Positions 1 through 10,687 of a stretch of 64,000 nucleotides of DNA are shown here, piece by piece. Every line of letters starts with the position of its first letter. Positions within the stretch are counted from its first letter, which is position 1. Made by a program: the position numbers and the translations under genes. A model generated the notes under the pieces. That model had not been told where the DNA came from, did no database searches, and saw only the letters and a program-made list of their open reading frames with translations. Source of the DNA: Cryptomeria japonica (taxonomy: Eukaryota > Streptophyta > Pinopsida > Cupressales > Cupressaceae); assembly GCF_030272615.1 (NCBI RefSeq), contig NC_081412.1, positions 543,512,335 through 543,576,334 of the forward strand, written 5' to 3'.

Positions 1-67
1 TTTCTACTGGTATTCCTTTCTAATGCACATGTTCCTATATAGAAATGAATATTAATTTGAGGGTACC

Positions 68-400
68 ATGAATCTCAGAAGAACAATTGACAACAATGAG
101 GTGCCAGTGCAGCTTTGGAGCATGGATATGTCTTGGGATAGGAAGAAGGCTAGTTTTGTGAGTTTTGACAATAATTTTGCTTCTAGATTAAGGCAGGGAT
201 TAACAATGAATCCACCAAGGATTCCCACACAATTGCATGATTTAATAAGACCTAAAGAGAGGTTTCCACTTTTGGGAATTAAGCATAATTATGGGGACAT
301 TATCCCTCATCCTGTCAGTACAATAATCAGATTTTATGGCTTCCCTGGTGAGCCACATGTATTACCTTTCAATGTTCCTTTAAGATTGTATTTTTTTTAA
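68..400 (+). pseudogene. ORF fragment, unrecognised, upstream part of the 744-2756 pseudogene
   Basis: An open stretch of 110 codons ends at a run of T followed by TAA. It reads as a normal mixed-composition protein with Trp, Phe and Pro-rich segments. I do not recognise a family. It lies in a different frame from the long decayed ORF that starts about 340 bases downstream, and the sequence between them still gives protein-like stretches in shifting frames, so it is probably the N-terminal part of the same broken gene. Its true start may lie before the window. It could belong to an old retroelement; no reverse transcriptase, integrase or zinc-knuckle signature is visible. Confidence 0.35.
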
Positions 401-743
401 GTGATGTGGCAAATAGGGTGCATACATGATAAGGAGGTGAAGCGGACAGGAAAAGGAACTATTTTCCCTAATTATCTTGTTATTCCATATTTTATGATTA
501 TTAAAAGGGGATGTGCATTTTGACAATCTTTTTTCACCATATCATTTAGGGGTCAGCCTAGCAAGACATATTGACCCTAAAGGGTTTTAAAATATCTCCA
601 GGGAAAGAATTAAAGGAGGTCCAATACCCCATGAGCATAACTTCCTTGAGGATATAATAATGAATGAGTTTGAGTTCTTTTCTCGGTATTGGAGAAAGGA
701 GAAATGGATAACTTTTAGGAAGCTATGGGTTATAGTGTAGAGA

Positions 744-2756
744 ATGGATCCAAGCTATGATCCATTGAGATATTTCACTTCATTTTGTGCCAAAGTTTAT
801 TGTGTAATGAATAAATTTAATAAATTAAATCTTGCATTGAAGGAAAAGCGGACCAGACTTGAAGAAGTCCATGGCCAACAAGTTGAGAGAAGAAATTTAC
901 AATGGCCTACATCCATAACACCAGAAGAGGCAGCCTTGATTCATCAAATGAGAATGAAACCACTAGGTCCATGACCTCCTCTACCTCAAAGAATAGATGG
1001 GATACAAGAAGGAAGACCTATTTATGAGTCTTCTCCAAAGCAGGTAAGAAAAGAGGCAAGTAGTGAAGAGGAAAGTAGAAGTGATAGTGAAAATTTGGTG
1101 AGGAGAAAAGGAAAGAAAATAATGAAGATAGAACCACCCCCAAAAATACAAGAAAAACCTTTTAAGGGGGTCAAGATCATTGATCTTGAGGAATTAAACA
1201 AAAGTCCCTCACCACATGTTCCCCTTTCACCTCCAAGGCAAGTTGAAGAACAAGCAGTGGAACAACACATGCAAGATCAACAAGAGGAGGATACTATTGT
1301 AGTGACAAATGTAGATATGTAGATTGGTATCCCTCTTGTGCCACTAACATTAGAATTGGACCTCACTCCTTTAGATATTCAAGCTAGAGCCTTCAAAGAT
1401 GCAAGAAAGGAGGAATGTGATAAATTTCTCTAGGATGAGGCTTTTGTGAGAAGCTCAGCCTTCTTCTAATTTTTATGAAAATTGAAAATAGAGGAATACA
1501 AAAGGGGAAGTGCTAAGAGAAAGGCTGAAAGGCCAGATATGTCTGACCAAGAAAATCAAGAAGAAGTCAAGAATGAGATGATGGAAGAATTCAAAAGAAT
1601 CACTGCAGATGAAGGTGGCATCATCATAAATCAGGTTGGGATCTTAATTCTACTAGAGTGGGATATAGAAAATGCAGTGGCTTTTGATGCCATTAGGAAA
1701 TTAAAAGAGAAGCAATTCAATTCAGAGGAAGAAGTAAGGTTAGCATTGAAAGGATCGGAATTTGTAGATGATTATGCAACCTTGGCAATATGGGCATTAG
1801 AGCAGGAGCCTAGAAGGAATAATATTAGTAATATAAATCCAAACTTAAGGGGAAGCCTCATAATAAAAATAGCCTCTCATACATCAAATGTGGAAGCTTT
1901 TAAGTTAACTATGGATGTGACCAAATTGGCCCATGAAACTTCTAAGAGGGAGGCCATGGAAAAAGAGGAACTTATAAAGAAGTTTGAAAAAAAATTTCAT
2001 GAATATAAAAAACTTTAAAAGAGATGTGTAGAGCTGCAAACTAGAGTTCAACTTCTTCAGCAGGGTAAGATAGGAGCATCCTCTTCCACTCCTACAATTG
2101 CATCAACACCATCAGCATATAGGTCTCCACCTCTCACCCATGTAGATGCAACAGTTCAATTTGACAGTGAGATTGATATCCCAAGCATATCATTAGTGCC
2201 ATATGATGATGAATAACCTACTAGATCAACTGATCGAACAAGAGCCCAACTTTTGGAGAAGGTCACTAAGTTGGAGAATAAACTAAAGGAGTCAGAGGAT
2301 CAGTCTACCTACAAGAAAAGAGAGATAGTTAGTTCAGTGCTAACTCATTTGAATGAGAAGCTAGACAGTAGGTTAAATAGCATTCATTCTTTATATTCTT
2401 TATTATTTAATGCTTTTCAAAGTTTTGACAAAGACAAGGAAGGGGCAATTCCGTTGTTTACAAAATGGTTACAAAGGGGAAATGAACTTAGAATAATGTC
2501 AATGGATTCCAAATATCATGTTGAGAGGCTACCTATGCTTTAGCCAACCCATTTGTTGGTGAAGTCAACGCAAGAAGCTGAGCTTCTGCCAGAAAGTATA
2601 GAAAGAAAGTTAAGGCAGCTAATGAGGAACTTCAATGAAATGAATGAAACATTTCTACGAGGTATTGTGGATGAAAATGGGGCAATTAAAGCATTTACAA
2701 CTTTGGAAAGAAGAGGCAAAAAGGGTTATCAACACCCAAGTAAAACTGATTTGTGA
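744..2756 (+). pseudogene. Long decayed ORF of unknown function, one frame with about eight stops
   Basis: Open segments at 744-974, 1095-1322, 1482-2018, 2253-2543 and 2553-2756 all lie in the same frame. They are separated only by in-frame stops near 972, 1320, 1431, 1467, 1476, 2016, 2214 and 2541, so this was one protein of roughly 670 residues. Visible features are an N-terminal part rich in charged residues, a Pro/Lys-rich linker (about 1110-1260), Glu/Lys-rich coiled-coil stretches (about 1500-1600 and 1930-2010), a Ser/Pro-rich spacer and a second helical, Glu-rich C-terminal part. No enzyme motif is seen. The composition resembles gag-like or accessory ORFs of plant retroelements, but I cannot name the family. 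It is not homologous by eye to the ORFs of elements 1 and 2. Confidence 0.45.
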
Positions 2757-3228
2757 GGGGATAGATACTAGCATGTTGGAGGACAACATGGACAAAATAA
2801 TATATATAGGGACATTCTTTGAGTCTTTTGAAAGAGAGGAAAATAAGCAGCGGTTAAATATACTCCATATAGAGCAAAGGCTGATGAGGTCATGAATTTT
2901 AGATGGCCATTCGATGAAGAATATGGTGAATAGAGAAACACCTACTTGAAGGAGGAGTATGGACTGCAAACAGTTAGTTATCTAACTATTTGATGTGATA
3001 GTGTGGCAGGCAGTTTTGTCTTCTAGCAGTAGTTACCTTTTTTAGCATGAACAAAAACAACAAATAGGATAAAGTGCATGGAATATCTTTTTGAAATAGT
3101 TAGAGATATTTGGTCTTGGTTGTGACATTCAATAAAGAGAATATTTTTGTAACAAGATGTCACATGTTATCCAATTGTTTTGTGATATGTGTCTCCTTTG
3201 GCCTATATCTTGTTTTCTCCCTTGTTTC

Positions 3229-3236
3229 TATAAAAG
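3229..3236 (+). promoter_or_regulatory. TATA-box candidate in the possible old LTR
   Basis: The octamer TATAAAAG lies in an AT-rich context, 3' of the 744-2756 pseudogene on the same strand. Position and wording are like an LTR promoter. Activity is not shown. Confidence 0.3.
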
Positions 3237-3402
3237 GAAATTCAAGGCCAAGAAATAGTGTTTTGATTCCACTTCTGTGTTTATCTAAGTCAGAGTCATA
3301 GGTCATTGTAGCGAGTTTTAGGTGAAAATGAATGAATTATAAAGCTTTTGTAGAGCAATAGATAATAGTCTTGTGTCAAGTTTTTTGCAAGTTCTCGAAG
3401 GA

Positions 3403-3407
3403 GTTAT
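3403..3407. repeat. Target-site duplication of element 1, left copy
   Basis: GTTAT directly precedes the 5' LTR and is matched by GTTAT at 9801-9805 after the 3' LTR. Five bases is the usual size for Ty1/copia insertion. Confidence 0.8.
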
Positions 3408-4527
3408 TGGTGGCATTTTGATGATGTTTGTACTCAGTTGTGATTGTCATTGATGGAAACACACTTATTGAGTTATTCTCAACTGGTAGTATGTGATGTA
3501 TTGTTCAAACTATTATTATATGCCATTCTATGCATAGTCTTTGTTTGTTGAAGACTATCGGTGTTTGTAGAAGGAGCTTACCAGTCAAAGCATGACTGAA
3601 GACCTCAAGCGGTATGAGGACCTCAAGCGATTCAAGGACCCCAAGAGGAAGCCAATATTTTAAAAATTAGAACACTATGTTCCAATTTACCAGTCTTTGT
3701 TTGTAAACCGGTAATCATATACTTTGTTTTCTTAAACAACAAACTTGTAAAGTGTGATGAGTTATCATCCACCAACACTGATGTGGTGATTTTGTGTGGT
3801 GTTACAATTTGTGTCTAGATGCATTGTACCTAGAAAATTGTAATCTAATCTCATTGGACCAACATGAAATCAAATTCCTATATAAGGATATCATGTCTAC
3901 AGCTTTGAGTGGGTTGTGTAAGAAGTTAGGTCTTTGCAAAAAGGATCTTGCGATAGAGATTGAACGTGTGAAGGACAAAAGATTGAAGTAATGCTGCAAT
4001 GCATTAACAGAGTGCAATCAAGGATCTAACTAATCATTTTGTGCTACTTTGTAGATCACTTAATTATTGATTACTAATCTCTTTGACAAGTCAGAGACCC
4101 TTAACCGGGTAGGCTCAGTTAAGCTTGTTCTAAATCCTCTAACAATGTGGTTCACAGTTGTGGATCTAAATTCCTTTAACAGGGTAGTCTTTAACAGGAC
4201 TTATCTCCTAACAAAGATCGAGATTCCTAACAGGATCTGCTCTAGTGAAGAACATTGTAAGGCCTTAATCGGTCTGGTTTCTATTCTGTAGATAGTAGAC
4301 TTGTGAGTTTTACTCACCATGGTTTTGCCCATTTCAATTTCTACATCAAAATATCTTGTGTTATGGTGATTGTGTTATTGTGGGTGAATGCTTTATTTTC
4401 TATTTGGATTGTTTGTGTATTAACCACTTTACTATTGAAAGGGCTATACCAGTCTACAGTAAAACTACTTAAGTGTTTGGTAAGGTTTTTGTGTATACTA
4501 ATTCACCCCCCCTCTTAGTATTCATCA
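3408..4527 (+). repeat. 5' LTR of element 1
   Basis: It begins TGGTGGCATTTTGATG (compare TGTTGGCATTTTGATG in the 3' copy) and ends in a C-rich CACCCCCCCTCTTAG segment just before the primer site. A TATA-like box lies at 3879-3886. The two LTRs align throughout with scattered point changes. Confidence 0.88.
3879..3886 (+). promoter_or_regulatory. TATA-box candidate in the 5' LTR of element 1
   Basis: TATATAAG lies about 470 bases into the LTR. In the 3' LTR the matching position (about 9151) is changed to a TATATGAG-like form, so only this copy keeps the box. Confidence 0.4.
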
Positions 4528-4542
4528 ATTGCTATCAGAGCC
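4528..4542 (+). other. Primer-binding site of element 1
   Basis: ATTGCTATCAGAGCC directly follows the 5' LTR. Apart from one base it matches the plant initiator Met-tRNA primer site used by copia elements (TGGTATCAGAGC). Confidence 0.8.
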
Positions 4543-4577
4543 AACCTTTCTTTAAGTCTAACTGCTTGAAAGGAGAT

Positions 4578-5882
4578 ATGGGGGAATACAACATGAGGGA
4601 ACTCACTCACTATCTGGTTGAATCTGAAAGAGCCTATGATGAACTTAAGGTCAAGTATAAAGCCTCTTTATCCACAAGAAGAGAACATGCTGAGCAAATG
4701 CTGGAAATTACTGAAAACAACTCTTCTGATGAAGCAGACATAGATTCCCTAGTTGAAGAAGTGGAGAAACTCAATGATTCCAAAACTAACTTGAGGAGGG
4801 AGCTGGAAGGACTAACCATTAGGATGAGTCAAGAAATGGAAAACAAAAGAAAAGTTGAGGATCTAGTGAGGAACAAGGAGCATAAGATCTTTAAGTTGAA
4901 TCAAGAAATTGGTACCATTACCGCTTATCTACAAGAGGGTAAGGAATTGAAAGAAGAAATGCAAGCAGAACTCAATGCAGCCATTTCTTAGAATGAAACA
5001 TTAATGAAGACCAATGAAGCTCTTTCCAAAGAACTTGCTGAGGTGAAGGAGATACTTGCAAAGTTCAACTAGAGTGTTGCAAAATTGGACCAAAAGCTAG
5101 AATCAATGAAGAAATCTAGGCATACCACTGGAATTGGTTTCTTTGTATGCAAGGAAGGTGAATCCTCTAGAACCAAGATCAATGCACCAAAAGTGCAATA
5201 GATACCTAAGAATAGTAGCAAAAGAAAAGGTAAGTCAAAGTTCAAACTTGTATGCTTTAACTGTCATAAGGAAGGACATACTAACAATGTATGTAGGAGC
5301 AAGACTTACAATAATTTCCCTTACATGCAAAACAATGTGTATAACCAAAAGGCTAGAATTGGTAAATTTAATGGTCATTGTTATGCATGCAACAAGTTTA
5401 GGCATAGATCTTTTGAGTGCAGATCGATTATGAACAACCCTAGAGATTATGCATTGAGATCAAAAGGAGTTATCCAAGAACCTCTTATGAACTGAAACGC
5501 AAACTGCTATAGAACCTATGACCAATGATCAAATGGTTGTGGAGTGACAAACAGTTGGCATGCAACCTGTGTGATCTATCAAGGTAGCAGTCACACTATC
5601 GCAACATGTAGTAGAAAGAATGGAAAGGTGAACACCAGACCATGGAGAGCACCTAGTATGGTATGCTATTGTTGTCACAAACTGGGACATCTTGCCAAAG
5701 CATGCAAACTGAGATAGAATCTATCAGAAGACAAACCGGTCCTCCCAGAAGGTAAAGGAAAGGTTGATGTTGAAACCATTCAAAAAGATATGAATAAAAC
5801 TTGGAAAAAGAAATCTGAAGAGAAGACACAAGATGTACCAGTTTTCACACCCAGTATGGAGATCCCTGAATCGACAAATTGA
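4578..5882 (+). pseudogene. gag: gag-like ORF of element 1 with coiled coil and four CCHC-type knuckles
   Basis: One frame runs from the ATG at 4578 to a stop at 5880-5882 (about 434 codons), broken by in-frame stops at 4989, 5070, 5199, 5493, 5526 and 5715. The N-terminal 170 residues are a Glu/Lys/Leu-rich coiled coil. Four knuckles follow: 5253-5294 (C-x2-C-x4-H-x4-C, intact), 5379-5420 (intact), 5568-5609 (second Cys is Tyr) and 5664-5705 (intact). A basic linker and a Lys-rich tail complete it. Zinc knuckles of this spacing bind nucleic acid in retroviral and retrotransposon capsid proteins, so a packaging role is inferred. Element 2 has the same coiled coil and the same four-knuckle layout at 15588-16883. 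A UBN2-type gag domain as in element 3 is not seen. Confidence 0.8.
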
Positions 5883-6121
5883 GCTTCGAAAAGATTAAGG
5901 GGGAACATATCGGTAACAATGTTTTGAACCCCCAGAGTATATCGATAAAGTTCTTTTATCGGTATTGGTTACCTATCAACCCATAGAAGAAATGAAATGG
6001 TAAAAGGTAAAATTAAGGTTTGTACCCTAATGGTGATGAAATTATTATGGTAGGTAGGAGCATGTATAAAGGTGACGCTTGTAGTCATTTTTACTTACCT
6101 ATAAAGTAGAGTCTCCAAATA

Positions 6122-8311
6122 GTGGGATCTACTTATGTGGAGATTCTAAACAGGGATTTTGATGAGTTTAGATTGAAGATGAACCAGAGAACAAGGCTAT
6201 CAGGTGACTTGGTTAAGAAATGTGAAGATGATATTTGTTTCACGATCAAAGTGGATCATTTCATAATGGAAGTGGTTGAGCCAATAAAAGATGAAGTTGA
6301 GCCTATGGGATATGAAGTGGTGAATGATATACTCATTGGGTATACCTCTACCCTACTTGCTTCACCGCATGATCCAAAGAAGAAGAGGACCAGTACCTAC
6401 TCTAAGAGAGTTAATCCTACTAAGGTACCAAAGAAAAGGAAGAAGAAAGTTGTTCCATCGGCATCAACACCGGTTACATCTGCTACTAGTCCAAAAGTGA
6501 CCAAGAGGTCACCAACCAAGAAGAAACCAGAGGCTATTCAACCAAAGGTATTTGAAAGGAAGAGGAAAACTAAGAACGGAGTACAAGATTCAGTAGACAT
6601 TGAATTAGAAGATGAAATGAAGAAGATAAGTCAATCGGGTAAGAAGACCAAGCTAACCGATAATGTACCTATAAACTCTGCACCGATAAATTTACACATT
6701 GCTTCTTACAAGCCTATGACACATTATCAAAGGACTATAAAGAATATTAGAAGAAAAATTCTTGATGATCTTAACGATACTGAAAAGTAGGAGGTAGAGC
6801 AAGAACTCATTAAGTATTTATGTGATAATGATCGATCTCCAATTGATATGACACTTATAGTTTCTAATTCTTTGGACAATAAATGGCGCATTGTCATTGA
6901 AAAGGAGCAAACAATTAGGGAGCAAATTTTTGCTCAATATTTCCTAGATGCTTCCAATTTTGAATTATTTGAGATTTTGATCAGTACAAAGGAATCTTTT
7001 TCATGAGAAAGAGAAGACTTTAGTTACTTGGAGGTAAAATCTCTGAAGTAGAAAAGGACACTCATTTGCAGGCTCAAGAAGTTGTCAAGATGCAAAAGGT
7101 ATCCAAAGCAAATCTATAGGCTGAGCAAGAGATTGACCTATCAAAATTAAAACTGGATGAAACCTTCAATGATCAAGGAGAAAGAGTAGCTAAGCAAAAT
7201 GATCCTATCAATGTGGATGCATTAGATGCTGAAGGTACTAAACCGAAAGAAATTGAGGAGGAGAAAGCAGAGAAAGAGAAAGTAGAGAAGGAGAAAGAGA
7301 AGAAGGAGAAAGTGGAAAAGGAGAAAGCAGAGAAGGAGAAAGTGGAGAAGGATAAAGGGGAGAAGGAGAAAGCGGAGAAGGAGAAAGTGGAGAAGGAGAC
7401 AATGGAGAAGGAGAAAGCGGAAAAATAAGAGAAAGAGAAGGCCAACAAGGAGGCTAATGAGAAAGAAGAGTAGGAGAAGAAGAGACAAGAGGAGATCAAA
7501 GAAAAGGAACGTGGACAGACTTTTGAGACTCCCAAGGCAACCGGAGATCAAGTTTAAGCTAAACAGATTGATCCCATCAGTCACAATGAATTGACTCTTG
7601 TCCATCTTACCAAATCTATAGACAAAAATGAGCTACTTAGAAGTATTCAACTTGCTCAAGAAAGATTGGAGGAACTAAGAAAGAAGAAAGAAAAAGATGT
7701 TATTCAACTTGTTGTTGATACTCTTTCAACCTTAGTCCCTGATACTAATCTTTCTGGTATCGATTCCTCACTGGCCCAGTTGAAGATTCTATGCACAATA
7801 GTGGGTGATCAAGTACAATCATTGGAAGATGCTGCCCAGGCTACTACAAAGAAAAGGAATTCAAAGGCACTAAAAATTGCATTGGTGAAGCAATTTAATG
7901 AAGACAAAGCCAAGTTGATCCATCAGAGAGATGATATCAGTTTCTGTAATGGCTGAAGGACATAAACTTTTGAGCAAAATCTATCAGCCCAATCTATTCT
8001 ATGATGATGCTATGAAGAAGAAAGGTCAACTCCAATTGGAATTAAAGTAGTATATAGAGAACTTCAAAGTGCCATATGATTCCCTCACAGTGTATGGGTA
8101 GACTGTACAGACTCATAGGCAACAGATTGTCGAGATTGATTCAAAGATTTGCAAGCAGACTCAAGATCTGCAAAAGCTTCAAATGATTTTGTTACCTAAG
8201 TCGCAAATTCTTCAGAAGTTCTTTCTAAACATGGACACCATTATTGTCACTTGGGAATCAAGCACTATTGATGCCTTGGAGGAGTTAGCATTCCAAATGA
8301 AGACTGAGTGA
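6122..8311 (+). pseudogene. Second long ORF of element 1 (env-position protein), decayed
   Basis: Open pieces at 6122-6790 (222 codons), 7213-7428, 7591-7956 and on to a stop at 8309-8311 lie in two or three frames, so several frameshifts have occurred. The first piece has an acidic/helical region with a GYEV..D.L.GY..TLLASP segment that is matched in element 2, then a Lys/Pro/Ser/Thr-rich basic tail. The middle is KE-rich, and the C-terminal piece (LEDAAQ motif, then a helical tail) is again matched in element 2. In Sireviruses an env-like ORF of unknown role follows pol; here it follows gag directly. The match to the plant transposon-protein domain found in such ORFs (PF20167) is only a guess from pattern. 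No membrane segment is evident. Confidence 0.55.
7254..7440 (+). repeat. KE-rich minisatellite, about 15-bp unit
   Basis: Units such as GAGAAGGAGAAAGTG repeat with variations about a dozen times and encode EKEKV/EKEKA pentapeptides inside the second ORF. The matching part of element 2 lacks the array, so it expanded in this lineage. It ends at an in-frame TAA at 7426-7428. Confidence 0.8.
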
Positions 8312-8488
8312 AATTGTTGCCTCACTCCTAGATACTTGGTCTACAGACATGAAGGAATTTCTTAAAAACTTTAAATTCATTTTTGAAAAGTTTTACTCAT
8401 TATTGTCATAAACATATACTCTGTTTTCATGTTATGCAATATGATTTTGGTAAGTCTTTGTGGTATGTCTACATTACTTTGTCATTAT

Positions 8489-8504
8489 TGACAAAGGGGG
8501 AGAT
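8489..8504 (+). other. Upstream polypurine-tract copy of element 1
   Basis: TGACAAAGGGGGAGAT lies about 175 bases before the true PPT and resembles it. The same extra tract is found in elements 2-5, which fits the repeated PPT motif of Sireviruses. Confidence 0.55.
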
Positions 8505-8663
8505 ATGATATTGATTGAAAATTTTATGCAAATGGAAGTAGTACATGCTTGTAATTTTGGTAAAGGGAGTAGTGTATATGCTTAGGTGGAGTAATTTGAT
8601 TATGGCATCATTATTGTTTTGTATGCACTTAGATGTCAAATTTTTCTAAGTGTTGCCATCAAT

Positions 8664-8678
8664 GCCAAAGGGAGAGAT
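8664..8678 (+). other. Polypurine tract of element 1
   Basis: GCCAAAGGGAGAGAT abuts the 3' LTR at 8679, the position where plus-strand DNA synthesis is primed in LTR retrotransposons. Confidence 0.75.
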
Positions 8679-9800
8679 TGTTGGCATTTTGATGATGTTT
8701 GTACATAGTTGTGATTGTCATTGAAGGACACACACTTATTGAGTTATTTTCAACTGGTAGTATGTGATATATTGTTCAAACCGGTAATATATGCCATTGT
8801 ATGCATAATCTTTGTTTGTTGAAGACTATCAGTGTTTGCAGAAAAAGATTACCAGTCAAAGCATAATTGAAGACCTCAAGCAATACAAGGACCTCAAGTG
8901 GTTTGAGAACCCCAAGTGGTAGCCAATCTTTCTAAAATTGGAACACTATGTTCTAGTTTACCAATCTTTGTTAGTAAACTGGTAATCGATATACTTTGTT
9001 TTGTTAACCAACAAACTTGTAACATGTGATGAGTTACCATCCATTGACACCGATTCGGTGATTCTGTGTCATGTTACAATTTGTGTCTAGATACATTGTA
9101 CCTAGGAAATTGTAATCTAATCTCATTGGACTGACATGAAATCAAATTACTATATGAGGACATCATGTCTAGGGTTTTGAGTGGGTTGTGTAAGAAGATT
9201 AGGTCTTTTCAAAAAGGATCTTGCGACAAAGATTGAACATGTGAAGGATAGAAGACTAAAGTAATGTGACAATGTATTAACAGAGCTCAATCAAGGATCT
9301 AACTAGGCTTTTTGTGCTACTTTGTAGATCACTTACTTGTTGATTACTAATCTCTTTGACAAGTTAGAAACCCTTAACTAGGTAGGCTCAATTAAACCTA
9401 TTCTAAATCCTCTAACAAGGTGGTTCATAGTTGTGGATCTAAAATCCTTTAACAGGGTAGTCTTTAACAAGACTTATCTCCTAACAAAGATCAAGATTCC
9501 TAACAGGATCTGTTCTGGTGAAGAACATTGTATGTCCTTAACCAGTCTAGTTGCTATTCTGCAGATAGTAGACTTGTGAGTTTTACTCATCATGGTTTTT
9601 CCCATTTGGATTTCCATGTCAAAATATCTTGTGTTATGATGATTGTGTTATTTTTGGTGAATTATTTCTTTTCTATTTGGCTTGTTTGTGTATTAACCAG
9701 TTTACTATTGAAAGGGCTATACTGGTTTGTAGTAGAACTGCTTAAGTGTTTGGTAAGATTTTTGGGTATACTAATTCACCCCCCCTCTTAGTATTCAACT
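8679..9800 (+). repeat. 3' LTR of element 1
   Basis: It starts TGTTGGCATTTTGATG and ends near CTTAGTATTCAACT, aligned end to end with 3408-4527. It is followed by GTTAT, the right target-site copy. The last three bases differ from the 5' copy (ACT instead of TCA). Confidence 0.87.
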
Positions 9801-9805
9801 GTTAT
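9801..9805. repeat. Target-site duplication of element 1, right copy
   Basis: GTTAT, identical to 3403-3407. Confidence 0.8.
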
Positions 9806-10687
9806 ATGTTAATTGTTTTATGATAGAAATAACAAATTTATTCAATAGAAATACAATTTTGATCTATTTCTCTCCATTGTAAAATTCTATCATCTTTTGA
9901 ACGAAATATAATCTAGGGTTTCTTTCATTCAGTGCATTGTTGTGATGTATGTAATTTGTGTTTATTCTTTGATCTAAGGGATCAATTAAATGCTAAAACA
10001 AGATTGCAGAATGGTAGGGCTTGTTTAGGGATTTAATAAGTAGTCTGGGTTGGTATTGTAGATAAGAAATATTGTAAGGCAATATTATCATAGATCTTAA
10101 TGTTATTAGGTAGATTTATGTTATAATCCATTTTATGTCTTTTGAATTCAATCACCCAATGGAATAAGGAAGTGGTCATAGCTTGTCTCAAGTCATTATA
10201 GTTAGTTTTATGCTATGTTCATATGTATTTGCTACAAATTTGTTGATTATCATAATACATTTCAATTCATGTATGTTATTACATGTTTTATCCATCTCAT
10301 GCTCAAATAGGTTGAGGATCACTGAAGAATTCACCATTCTTGAGAATTCTCCCTCTTTATTGAGCCTATACATGAGATTATCTTCTTGATTTTGGTGTAA
10401 TTTTTTAGTATAGGGCAAAGATTATAGATTCACCAAGGGATCACCCTCTCAGGTCTTGCAAGGCCCAAAGTGTACAAGGATTTTCAGAATCCTTGTCATG
10501 GTTGGTCCAAGTTTTAGATGACATTGATAGTTGGAGTTGGCTTCTCCATAGATATTTGAAGAATCAACTTGGTTTATGTCCCATTTTAGTGTAACTCTTT
10601 GGGAAACCAACAAAATGGTGAATCTGTTGGGGATAGTTGTCTAGAATCTCTAGTTAGAAAAGATTGAATCATCATATTGGTTGAGAA
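9806..10687. other. Host sequence between elements 1 and 2, no gene seen
   Basis: This AT-rich stretch continues the host sequence interrupted at 3407. The short ORFs on both strands near 10183-10418 overlap each other and have no recognisable content. I see no RNA gene or promoter that I could defend. Confidence 0.4.

Larger units (their letters stand above)
2757..3407 (+). other. Non-coding host sequence with a TATA-like box, possible old LTR
   Basis: No gene is supported here. A purine-rich stretch near 2948-2962 is followed by AT-rich sequence with a good TATA box at 3229-3236, then text that resembles a transcript leader. This order (purine tract, then promoter-bearing DNA) would fit the 3' LTR of the element that held the 744-2756 ORF, but I found no second copy to prove it. 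Element 1 is inserted at 3408 and the sequence resumes at 9806. Confidence 0.3.
3408..9800 (+). mobile_element. Element 1: non-autonomous, pol-less Sirevirus-like LTR retrotransposon
   Basis: Two LTRs of about 1.12 kb (3408-4527 and 8679-9800) flank a 4.15-kb interior, and the pentamer GTTAT is duplicated on both sides (3403-3407 and 9801-9805). The interior has a Met-tRNA-type primer site, a gag-like ORF with four CCHC-type knuckles, a second long ORF with a KE-rich segment, and purine tracts before the 3' LTR. No protease, integrase, reverse transcriptase or RNase H is visible, so it depends on enzymes from another element. Its two ORFs match those of element 2 in order and sequence, although their LTRs differ. 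Both ORFs carry stops, so the copy is dead for protein. Confidence 0.88.

Noticed and set aside
7173-7605. Minus-strand Ser/Phe- and Leu-rich ORFs
   Set aside because: They are antisense shadows of the KE-rich minisatellite.
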